In this document: positions 45,635 to 52,415 of the stretch, piece after piece | Position numbering within the stretch: the stretch's first letter is position 1 | How the letters are laid out: every line of letters starts with the position of its first letter | Assembly (NCBI GenBank): GCA_035695045.1 | Contig: DASSEX010000049.1 | Coordinates: 10,008-74,007, forward strand | Direction: 5' to 3' | Length of the DNA stretch: 64,000 nucleotides | From: DASSKP01 sp035695045 | GTDB lineage: Bacteria > Actinomycetota > Actinomycetes > JAFAQI01 | Position numbers and translations under genes: made by a program | The notes under the pieces: model-generated | What the model was told of the DNA's origin: nothing | Seen by the model: the letters and a program-made list of their open reading frames with translations, nothing else | Databases searched by the model: none

Positions 45635-46545
45635 GCGCGCACCGTCACCTCCTCACCGAACAGGCCGGTCGGACGGAAGACCAGAACCAGGATGAGGACG
45701 ACGAATGCCCAGAGGTCCTTGTAGCCCGAGCCGTTCGGGAGGTACTGCACTGCCATGACCTCGACGATGCCGAGGATGAAGCCACCCGCAACACAACCGG
45801 TGATGTTGCCGATGCCGCCCAGAACCGCGGCCGTGAAGGCCTTCAGTCCGGCGACGAAGCCGTCGTTGAACTGCACGGTTCCGAGCCGGGCGCCGTTGAG
45901 CACACCGGCGACGGCGGCGAGCGCCGCGCCCAGGATGAACGTGATGACGATGACGCGATCGGTGTTGATGCCCATCAGCTTGGCCGTGTCGGGATCTTGC
46001 GCGGTGGCGCGCATCGCGCGTCCGGTCCGCGAGCGCAGAACGAAAGCCTGGAGCGCGATCATCAGCACGACCGCGACGATGACGACGACGAGCGAGGCAT
46101 AGGAGATGCGGACGCCGCCCACCGTGAAGCCGCCTGACGGGAGCAGTGGGGGGAACGTCAGCGGCGCTTTGGCGCCGGGGTACCACAGCCGCGTGCCCTC
46201 TTCGATCATCGCGGAGACGCCGATGGCGGTGATGAGCGGCGCGAGGCGCGGTGCGTTGCGCAGCGGTCGGTAGGCCACGCGTTCCATCACGACCGCGACG
46301 GCGACCGACAGCGCGATGCCGGCGAGCGTGCAGAGTGGGAGCGCGATGAGGACCTGGTCCTGCATACCGTGCGGCAGGACGTTGTAGAGGGCGAGGCCTC
46401 CGAACGCGCCGAGCATGAAGATGTCGCCGTGCGCGAAGTTGATCAGCTGGATGATGCCGTAGACCATCGTGTAGCCCAGGGCGATCAAGCCGTAGGTGGC
46501 GCCGAGCACCACCCCGTTCGTCAGCTGCTGCAGGAACTGCGTCAC
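45631..46545 (-). CDS. livH: Branched-chain amino-acid ABC transporter permease LivH
   Basis: This 304-residue inner-membrane permease has the family start NGVVLGATYGLIALGYTMVY followed by GIIQLINFAHGDIFMLGAF. The EAA-like cytoplasmic loop is RAMRATAQDPDTAKLMGINT, and the second half contains AFTAAVLGGIGNITGCVAGG. The GTG at 46543-46545 has GGAGGG three to eight bases upstream. That ribosome binding site lies just after the hairpin at 46558-46590, so livH is the first gene downstream of the attenuator. It overlaps livM by four bases. Confidence 0.95.
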   Translation of the reverse strand: MTQFLQQLTNGVVLGATYGLIALGYTMVYGIIQLINFAHGDIFMLGAFGGLALYNVLPHGMQDQVLIALPLCTLAGIALSVAVAVVMERVAYRPLRNAPRLAPLITAIGVSAMIEEGTRLWYPGAKAPLTFPPLLPSGGFTVGGVRISYASLVVVIVAVVLMIALQAFVLRSRTGRAMRATAQDPDTAKLMGINTDRVIVITFILGAALAAVAGVLNGARLGTVQFNDGFVAGLKAFTAAVLGGIGNITGCVAGGFILGIVEVMAVQYLPNGSGYKDLWAFVVLILVLVFRPTGLFGEEVTVRA

Positions 46546-46557
46546 GGGCCCTCCACG

Positions 46558-46590
46558 CGGAGAGGGGCGGGCGTTGCCCGCCCCTCTCCG
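46558..46590 (-). terminator. 15-bp GC hairpin between livJ and livH
   Basis: Positions 46558-46572 and 46576-46590 form a perfect 15-bp stem (GGAGAGGGGCGGGC core) with a 3-base loop. It starts 19 bases after the livJ stop and ends just before the livH ribosome binding site. It is very likely a partial terminator or RNA-stabilising 3' end that raises livJ above the other liv genes. Confidence 0.75.
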
Positions 46591-46609
46591 GTGCGTCGAG
46601 TGGTGCTGA

Positions 46610-47836
46610 TCAGCTGTTGAAGGTGTCGGTCTTCACCGGCACCCACGCGCCGCCCTTGACCTTGTAGACGGTCAGGACCTTGTTGGTCGTGTCGCCGTAC
46701 TGGTCGAAGGAGACATGCCCCGTGACACCGTTCATGTCGGTCTGCTGAACCGCAGCGACGATCGCCTGTCGGACCGACGAGTCGATGCTCGACTTGCCCG
46801 GGAGCACCTTCGCCAGCGCGTCGATGATGACGTTGGCGGCGTCGTAGCTGTAGGCGCCGTACGCGGAGAAGTCCTCCTTGTAGCCGGCTGCCTTGTACGC
46901 CGACACGAACGCCTGAGCGGAGCTCAGCTGGTCCGTCGGAGCGCCGACGGAGGTCGCGAGGTCACCCTCGGACTTCGGGCCGGCCAGCTTGATGTAGGTC
47001 GGGTCGTAGATGCCGTCGCCGCCCATCAGCGGGATGTTGAGACCGGCCGCCTTCATCTGCTTCGACAGCGGACCTGCCTCGGGGTACTCGCCGCCGTAGT
47101 AGAGCGCCTGGGCACCGGTCGGCTTGATCTTGCTGATGACGCCGGAGAAGTCCTTGTCGCCGGGGTTGATCGTCTGGTGCGACGTGATCGTGCCGCCCTG
47201 CGACTTCCACTGCTTCTCGAACTGCTGCACCAGGCCGGCACCGTAGGTCTTCTGGTCGTTGACCGTCGCGACCTTGGTGATGCCCTGCGACTTGAGGTAC
47301 TGCGCGGCGAACGGACCCTGGATGGCGTCCGTGGTGGCGACGCGGAAGTAGCTCTTGTAGGGACGAACCTTGTTGCCGGTGGCGAAGTTGGGACCCTGCG
47401 TCAGCATCGGGTTGGTGTTCGCCGGCGAGATCATGACGATGTTCTGGTCGTTGTAGGCCTTCTGCTCCTGCTGCGCCACGCTCGAGTTGAGCGTGCCGAC
47501 GACGCCGACGAGGTTGCTCTCACTGGCGAGCCGGGCAGCGACCTGGCCGCCGACGTTGGCGTCGCCCTGGTCGTCCTGCGGGTCGAACTTGATCGTCCAG
47601 CCCTTGACCTTGTTGGCCTGGTTGGCCTGCTTGACCGCGAGATCAACGCTGTTCTTCATGCCGAGGCCGAGCGCCGACAGGGGCCCGGTCAGCGGAGCGG
47701 ACAGGCCGATGACCACGGTGTGGGAGCCGCTGCTTCCGCTCCCACCGCCGCTGCTCTTGTTGCTGCCGCAGCCGGTGACGGCGATGACGCCGATGATGGC
47801 CGGAATGGCAGCGCGGACGACGTAACGGTTACGCAC
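46610..47836 (-). CDS. livJ: Branched-chain amino-acid-binding lipoprotein (LivJ/LivK-like)
   Basis: This 408-residue extracellular lipoprotein has a signal peptide (VRAAIPAIIGVIAV) ending in lipobox VTGC with Cys23, then a Gly/Ser linker. The body is a type 1 periplasmic binding fold: VVIGLSAPLTGPLSALGLGM, VGVVGTLNSSVAQQEQ, VMISPANTNPMLTQGPN and DKDFSGVISKIKPTGAQALY. The start is GTG at 47834-47836 with GGGAGGAG about seven bases upstream. Longer readings run into the upstream promoter region. The specific amino acid bound is not evident. It is the first gene of the liv operon and is followed by the hairpin. Confidence 0.93.
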   Translation of the reverse strand: MRNRYVVRAAIPAIIGVIAVTGCGSNKSSGGGSGSSGSHTVVIGLSAPLTGPLSALGLGMKNSVDLAVKQANQANKVKGWTIKFDPQDDQGDANVGGQVAARLASESNLVGVVGTLNSSVAQQEQKAYNDQNIVMISPANTNPMLTQGPNFATGNKVRPYKSYFRVATTDAIQGPFAAQYLKSQGITKVATVNDQKTYGAGLVQQFEKQWKSQGGTITSHQTINPGDKDFSGVISKIKPTGAQALYYGGEYPEAGPLSKQMKAAGLNIPLMGGDGIYDPTYIKLAGPKSEGDLATSVGAPTDQLSSAQAFVSAYKAAGYKEDFSAYGAYSYDAANVIIDALAKVLPGKSSIDSSVRQAIVAAVQQTDMNGVTGHVSFDQYGDTTNKVLTVYKVKGGAWVPVKTDTFNS

Positions 47837-47913
47837 GTCTGGCTCCTCCCTATTTCCTGTCACGACCTGCGGAGCAGGACGGGTCGACCGACTGATCATG
47901 CCGGTTCGCGGGC

Positions 47914-47941
47914 AACCTAGCGTGTTCCGGCCGCGCGGCAA
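47914..47941 (-). promoter_or_regulatory. Candidate liv operon promoter with an overlapping palindrome
   Basis: On the minus strand TTGCCG (47941-47936) and TAGGTT (47919-47914) are spaced by 16 bases, a good housekeeping-type promoter. The leader would be ~70 bases. GGCAA-N7-TTGCC (47937-47953) overlaps the -35 and is a possible operator. Confidence 0.55.
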
Positions 47942-47972
47942 ACACACGTTGCCGTGTCGTGATCGTCCAATT

Positions 47973-48563
47973 TCAGGCGGACGGACCGTCCGTGCCCGCG
48001 ACGACACCCTCAGCGACCGCCCGCATCGTCGTTCTACGGTCCATCGAAGTCTTCTGTATCCAGCGAAATGCCTCAGGTTCGGACATGCCGTTGTCCGCCT
48101 GGAGCCGGCCTTTGGCTCGGTCCACGACCTTGCGGGTCTCGAGGCGTTCGTTGAGGTCTTGGACCTCGGTCTCGAGTGCGGTGAGCTGCGCGGCGCGGCT
48201 GACGGCGACCTCGATCGTCGGGATGAGGTCGCTCTTGGCGAAGGGCTTGACCAGATAGGCCATCGCGCCCGCCTCGACAGCCCTCTCGACCAGCTCACGC
48301 TGGGAGAAGGCCGTCAGCATGACCACCGGGGCGATGCGGTTCTTGACGATCTGCTCGGCCGCGGAGATGCCGTCGAGCACCGGCATCTTGACGTCCAGGA
48401 TCACCAGGTCCGGGCTGAGCTCCTCGGCGAGGCGGACTGCCTCTTGGCCGTCACCCGCCTCGCCGACGACGTCGTACCCCTCTTCCTGGAGCATCTCCTT
48501 CAGGTCGAGGCGGATGAGCGCCTCGTCCTCGGCGATGAGAACGCGCCGCGACCTCGTCGTCAC
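47973..48563 (-). CDS. pdtaR: ANTAR-domain response regulator (PdtaR-like)
   Basis: This 196-residue cytoplasmic response regulator has a receiver domain at ~7-120 (VLIAEDEALIRLDLKEML; phospho-acceptor Asp57 in LVILDVKMP; Lys in YLVKPF). The ANTAR RNA-binding domain spans ~130-188 (VVDRAKGRLQADNGMSEPEA, WIQKTSMDRRTTMRAVAEGV). In Mycobacterium tuberculosis the protein at the same chromosomal place (PdtaR, Rv1626) is phosphorylated by PdtaS and acts by anti-termination. No kinase gene is adjacent here. GTG at 48561-48563 has no Shine-Dalgarno but TAGCCT lies seven bases upstream. ANTAR targets are often paired hairpins in leaders. Confidence 0.93.
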   Translation of the reverse strand: MTTRSRRVLIAEDEALIRLDLKEMLQEEGYDVVGEAGDGQEAVRLAEELSPDLVILDVKMPVLDGISAAEQIVKNRIAPVVMLTAFSQRELVERAVEAGAMAYLVKPFAKSDLIPTIEVAVSRAAQLTALETEVQDLNERLETRKVVDRAKGRLQADNGMSEPEAFRWIQKTSMDRRTTMRAVAEGVVAGTDGPSA

Positions 48564-48570
48564 GGCGGGA

Positions 48571-48576
48571 AGGCTA
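48571..48576 (-). promoter_or_regulatory. Candidate leaderless -10 box of the ANTAR regulator gene
   Basis: TAGCCT ends seven bases before the GTG at 48563 and no Shine-Dalgarno is visible. Confidence 0.5.
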
Positions 48577-48622
48577 TCGAGCGGTCATTCAAGAGCACGC
48601 CATCGGCTAACTTTGAGGCGCC

Positions 48623-48705
48623 GCCGGGGTGATGGAATGGCAGACATGGAGGTCTCAAAAACCTCTGCTCGAAAGGGCGTGCGGGTTCGAGTCCCGCTCC
48701 CGGCA
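48623..48705 (+). tRNA. tRNA-Leu (anticodon CAA)
   Basis: This is an 83-nt class II tRNA. The acceptor stem GCCGGGG (48623-48629) pairs with TCCCGGC (48698-48704), followed by discriminator A. The anticodon stem GAGGT/ACCTC encloses the loop CTCAAAA, giving anticodon CAA, which reads UUG. The long variable arm (GCTC-GAAA-GGGC) and T-arm GCGGG-TTCGAGT-CCCGC are clear. CCA is not encoded. Leu(CAA) also lies near pdtaR in other actinobacteria. Confidence 0.95.
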
Positions 48706-48968
48706 CTTCCGAGAGCCGCCGACCATGCGCGCGTTGTCGCATGAGCCACAGCCGGCGCTCCACGGCAGCGCCCCCGGCGCATCGCTTGTGCTCGAGCATT
48801 GCTGCCCTGCCCGGTCGAATGAGCGGCTATCGACCGGGTGGATGAGCAAAGCTGCGGGCTCAGTCGCGGCGAAACTGTCGCAGCTGGCTTGCCTTGTCAG
48901 TGAATGCACGACGAGGTAGCTCGAGAGCGCGCGATCGCCGCACTCGACGAGTTCGTCGGACCCGAACG
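48706..48968. other. 263-base gap after tRNA-Leu without a supported gene
   Basis: The only structure I see is CCCGGTCG (48810-48817) pairing with CGACCGGG (48831-48838) over 13 bases. It might terminate the tRNA transcript. Short readings here lack a ribosome binding site and any recognisable sequence. No integrase, direct repeat of the tRNA end or insertion sequence is visible. Confidence 0.5.
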
Positions 48969-50339
48969 CTAAGGTCCGCTCGACCAGACCGGCGCGTCGG
49001 CGCCCCAGCGGCCGCCGACCGCTGTCCAGTCATCCGGACCGCCTGCGACCTGCACCGCCGGCGACGGGTAACGCAGTCGACCCGCCGGCGTGTCCTTCTC
49101 CATCAAGACGTCGTCGACTGCGGGGAGCGCGCCGACGGACGCGGGTCGTGCGGCGTCCAGCAGCCAGTGCGCCGTCCGGACCAGGCTCATCTGCACGTGA
49201 AGTGAGCCCTCCCCCGCCAACTGCCGCGCGAGCGCGTGCATCACGGCCGCGGCCAGCAGGTAGCCGGTGGCGTGATCCAGCGCCTGCGCCGGGAGGGCGC
49301 CGGGTGTCGCACCGTCAGCCGATTCGGCCAACGCGATGCCCGTCGCCGCCTGCACGATGCTGTCGAACCCGCGCCGCCCACCCCACGGGCCGCTGTCGCC
49401 CCAGGCACTCAGCGTCGCCACGACGACGCCCGGCCGGCGCTCCGCCAGCTCCGCCGGGTCGAGCCCGTACGACGTCAACGCGCCGGGTCGGTATCCCGTG
49501 ACGACCACGTCGGCAGAAGACAACAGGTCCTCGAAGCTCGCCCGCCCTGAAGGGTCGTCGAGGTCGAGCAATGTCGACCGCTTCCCCATCCCGGTGTCGA
49601 CGTACTGCCAGGAGATCTCCGGCAGTCGCGGCGAGTCGATCCGCAGCACGTCTGCGCCCAGCAGCGCCAGCGTCCGCGTCGCGACCGGTCCGGCGATCAC
49701 GCGGGTGAGGTCGAGCACGCGCACGTCCGCCATCGGCCGCAGCGGCGCGGACGGCGCACGTTCCAGTCGTCGCCCCCCTGTAGTGGCGAGCGGGCGCCAG
49801 GCGACGAGCGGCGTCGCGTCGACAACCGCAGCGTGCGGGTCCGCCCGCCACTCCTCCGCAGTCCGTACGGCGACACCGATCGCGCCCGCGGCGGCCAACG
49901 CATCCTCGACCTGACGTGCCGACTGTCGCGACATCGCCGTCGCCACGTCGTCAGCGCCGGCGGAGTCCGGCAAACCGAGAGCAGCCAGCAACCGGGAGCG
50001 ATGGTGCGGGTAGTTGCCGTGCGTCCGCACCCACCCATCAGTCGTCGGCCAGAAGCGCGACATCTCCGCGAAGCCACTGACGCCGCGCCCGTCGATCCGG
50101 AGCAACCGGTCACTGCGGAACGCAGCGCTCACCCGCCGGCCGTCGGTCCGTGACATCGGCAGCGGCCCACCGCGCGCATGTGCCAGTGCAGCCGCCGCTG
50201 TGGCGGCGGCTGCGACCGAGCCAACCGCCAGATCGGTTGTCGCGAGCGCCGATGGCAGGACATCGTCGGCATCGACGACCCGCACCGGCGGTGGCGGCGC
50301 GCCCGCCAGCTCCCAGAACTCGGAGAGCAGTGCGTTCAC
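48969..50339 (-). CDS. Class III CoA-transferase (CaiB/BaiF family)
   Basis: This 456-residue cytosolic enzyme of the formyl-CoA transferase/CaiB family moves CoA between carboxylic acids. The second half is the recognisable core: VLDLTRVIAGPVATRTLALL, the GADVLRIDSP strand, GKRSTLLDLDDPSG and DVVVTGYRPGALTSYGLD. ATLSAWGDSGPWGGRRGFDS and the segment QALDHATGYLLAAAVMHAL follow. The likely catalytic Asp is ~355. The first ~200 residues form another, more divergent half with SRFWPTTDGWVRTHGNYPHH. GTG at 50337-50339 has TAACGT six bases upstream and no Shine-Dalgarno. Substrates are unknown. It is not part of the conserved neighbourhood I know for this locus. Confidence 0.85.
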   Translation of the reverse strand: MNALLSEFWELAGAPPPPVRVVDADDVLPSALATTDLAVGSVAAAATAAAALAHARGGPLPMSRTDGRRVSAAFRSDRLLRIDGRGVSGFAEMSRFWPTTDGWVRTHGNYPHHRSRLLAALGLPDSAGADDVATAMSRQSARQVEDALAAAGAIGVAVRTAEEWRADPHAAVVDATPLVAWRPLATTGGRRLERAPSAPLRPMADVRVLDLTRVIAGPVATRTLALLGADVLRIDSPRLPEISWQYVDTGMGKRSTLLDLDDPSGRASFEDLLSSADVVVTGYRPGALTSYGLDPAELAERRPGVVVATLSAWGDSGPWGGRRGFDSIVQAATGIALAESADGATPGALPAQALDHATGYLLAAAVMHALARQLAGEGSLHVQMSLVRTAHWLLDAARPASVGALPAVDDVLMEKDTPAGRLRYPSPAVQVAGGPDDWTAVGGRWGADAPVWSSGP

Positions 50340-50345
50340 GCCGCC

Positions 50346-50351
50346 ACGTTA
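50346..50351 (-). promoter_or_regulatory. Candidate leaderless -10 box of the CoA-transferase gene
   Basis: TAACGT ends six bases before the GTG at 50339, within the 27-base gap after the PfpI gene. No Shine-Dalgarno is visible. Confidence 0.4.
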
Positions 50352-50366
50352 GGCGGTGCGGAAGGC

Positions 50367-50921
50367 TCAGCCCGCGAAGCGGTCGACCAGCTCCTGGCAG
50401 AACGCCTTCAGGTCGTCCGGCTTGCGGCTCGAGATGATGACGCCGGGGCCGCTGTCGTCGACGTGCACCTCTTCGTCGACCCAGGTCCCGCCGGCGTTCT
50501 CGATGTCCGTCTGCAGGGACGGCCAGGACGTCAGCGTCCGACCCTTCACGACGGCTGCCTCGACCAGCGTCCACGGCCCGTGACAGATGACCGCGATCGG
50601 CTTGCCGGCGTCGGCGAAGGCGCCGGCGAACGAGACCGCTTCGGAGTTCATGCGCAGCTGGTCCGGGTTGGCCACGCCGCCCGGGAGCACCAGACCGTCG
50701 TACGTCGCCACGTCCGCAGAATCCACGGTCTCGTCGACGTCGAACGTGTCGGCCTTGTCGAGGTGGTTGAAGGCCTGCACCTTGCCCGACTCGAGCGACA
50801 CGAGCTTCGGGGTGCCGCCGGCCTCCTCGACCGCCTTCCACGGCTCGGTCAACTCGACCTGCTCGATGCCCTCGGTCGCCACGAGGAACGCGATCGTCTT
50901 GCCTTTGAGTTCGTCAGCCAT
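50367..50921 (-). CDS. DJ-1/PfpI-family protein
   Basis: This 184-residue cytosolic protein of the DJ-1/PfpI superfamily is of the YraA/YhbO stress-protein type. It has GKTIAFLVATEGIEQVELTE at the start and YDGLVLPGGVANPDQLRMN. The nucleophile elbow is PIAVICHGPWTLVEAA, with the Cys-His pair expected of a deglycase or protease-like site, and the later segment is GGTWVDEEVHVDDSGPGVII. Homologues are described as protein/nucleotide deglycases or stress proteins; the true role is debated. The ATG at 50919-50921 has only a close GAGG. It lies between gltD and the CoA-transferase gene, on the same strand. Confidence 0.9.
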   Translation of the reverse strand: MADELKGKTIAFLVATEGIEQVELTEPWKAVEEAGGTPKLVSLESGKVQAFNHLDKADTFDVDETVDSADVATYDGLVLPGGVANPDQLRMNSEAVSFAGAFADAGKPIAVICHGPWTLVEAAVVKGRTLTSWPSLQTDIENAGGTWVDEEVHVDDSGPGVIISSRKPDDLKAFCQELVDRFAG

Positions 50922-50951
50922 ACCTCAAGCGTTACCGGTGACACACCCGGA

Positions 50952-50973
50952 AAACTGACGCCGGCGCCAGTTT
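50952..50973 (-). terminator. Intrinsic-like terminator of gltBD
   Basis: AAACTG (50952-50957) and CAGTTT (50968-50973) pair, and inside them CGCC/GGCG pair with one mismatch between the two helices. On the minus strand the stem begins at the gltD stop and its distal arm supplies a T-run (GTTTTCC). This is the most classical intrinsic terminator shape in the window. Confidence 0.55.
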
Positions 50974-52415
50974 CAGCCGATGGGCCGGTCGGTCGGCTTC
51001 ACCGGTGCCGGCAGCTGCGTGTCGCCCATCAGCCACCGGTCGACGGACGACGCGCAGGCGCGTCCCTCCGCGATCGCCCAGACGATGAGCGACTGCCCAC
51101 GACCCATGTCACCGCAGACGAAGACACCGGGAACGGACGTCGCCCAGTCGTCACCACGCGCGACGTTGGACCGCTGGTCGAGCTCTACGCCCAAGCCCTC
51201 GAGCAGTGCACCCTTCTCCGGCCCGGTGAACCCCATCGCGAGGAACACCAGCTGCGCGGGCAGCTCGCGCTCCGTGCCCTCGATCACCTGGAACTTGTCG
51301 TCGACCTCGGCGATCACCAGTCCGGCGACAGCACCGTTGCCGTCGTCGAGGAAGCGCTGCGTCGACACGGCGAAGACCCGCTCGCCGCCCTCTTCATGTG
51401 CGGACGAGACGCGGAAGATCATGGGGTACGTCGGCCAGGGCATCGCCTCGCTGCGCTGCTGTGGCGGTCGCGGCAGGATCTCGAGCTGGGTGACGGATCG
51501 AGCACCCTGACGGTGCGCGGTGCCGAGGCAGTCGGCGCCCGTGTCACCGCCACCGATGATGACGACGTCCTTGCCCTTGGCGTCGATCGGTGGCGCCTCG
51601 ATGTCGCCCTGTTGCACACGGTTGGCACCCGGCAGGTAGTCCATCGCGAAGTGCACACCGGACAGCTCACGGCCGGGGACCGGAAGGTCACGGGGGGCCG
51701 TCGCTCCGCCCGCGAGCACGATGGCGTCGTAGCGCTTGCGCAGCTGCTCCGCGGTGATGTCGACGCCGACGTCGACTCCCGGACGGAACCGCGTGCCCTC
51801 GTCACGCATCTGCTGCAGCCGCAGGTCGAGGTGGCGCTTCTCCATCTTGAACTCGGGGATGCCGTAACGCAGCAGGCCACCGATGCGGTCCGCCCGCTCG
51901 AACACGACGACGGTGTGGCCGGCGCGGGTCAGCTGTTGCGCGGCCGCGAGTCCCGCGGGACCGGAGCCGACGACGGCGACGGTCTTGCCGGACAACCGGT
52001 CCGGGACGTGCGGCGTGATCCACCCGGCTTCCCACGCCCGGTCGACGATCTCGACCTCGACCTGCTTGATCGTCACCGGGTCCTGGTTGATGCCGAGAAC
52101 GCATGCCGTCTCGCACGGCGCGGGGCACAGCCGGCCGGTGAACTCCGGGAAGTTGTTGGTGGCGTGCAGCCGCTCGATCGCCTCGCGCCAGTCATCACGC
52201 CAGACCAGGTCGTTCCACTCGGGGATCAGGTTGCCGAGCGGGCAGCCCTGGTGACAGAACGGGATGCCGCAGTCCATGCACCGGCCGGCCTGCTTCTGCA
52301 GCCGCTGCTGTTCGAAGTCCTCGTAGACCTCGCGCCAGTCCTGGATACGTACGTCGACCGGCCGCCGCGTCGGTGTCTCGCGCGGGGTGGTGAGGAAGCC
52401 GTGTGGGTCAGCCAT
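50973..52415 (-). CDS. gltD: Glutamate synthase small subunit (NADPH)
   Basis: This 480-residue flavoprotein subunit of GOGAT passes electrons from NADPH to the large subunit. N-terminal Fe-S cysteine motifs are CMDCGIPFCHQGCPLGNLIP and CPAPCETACVLG. FAD binding is at VAVVGSGPAGLAAAQQLTRA, NADPH binding at VVIIGGGDTGADCLGTAHR, and a C-terminal FAD motif at VPGVFVCGDMGRGQSL. The ATG at 52413-52415 lies inside the end of gltB, with an 8-base overlap. Longer readings are rejected because they run into gltB. Length is typical. Confidence 0.96.
   Translation of the reverse strand: MADPHGFLTTPRETPTRRPVDVRIQDWREVYEDFEQQRLQKQAGRCMDCGIPFCHQGCPLGNLIPEWNDLVWRDDWREAIERLHATNNFPEFTGRLCPAPCETACVLGINQDPVTIKQVEVEIVDRAWEAGWITPHVPDRLSGKTVAVVGSGPAGLAAAQQLTRAGHTVVVFERADRIGGLLRYGIPEFKMEKRHLDLRLQQMRDEGTRFRPGVDVGVDITAEQLRKRYDAIVLAGGATAPRDLPVPGRELSGVHFAMDYLPGANRVQQGDIEAPPIDAKGKDVVIIGGGDTGADCLGTAHRQGARSVTQLEILPRPPQQRSEAMPWPTYPMIFRVSSAHEEGGERVFAVSTQRFLDDGNGAVAGLVIAEVDDKFQVIEGTERELPAQLVFLAMGFTGPEKGALLEGLGVELDQRSNVARGDDWATSVPGVFVCGDMGRGQSLIVWAIAEGRACASSVDRWLMGDTQLPAPVKPTDRPIG

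Noticed and set aside
48623..48968. tRNA-Leu as an integration site for a mobile island
   Set aside because: No integrase, no direct repeat of the tRNA 3' end and no phage or plasmid gene is visible downstream in the window.
48904..48972. A 22-codon reading frame (MHDEVARERAIAALDEFVG...) after the tRNA
   Set aside because: It has no ribosome binding site, is preceded directly by a stop codon and overlaps the end of the CoA-transferase gene. It is too short to support.
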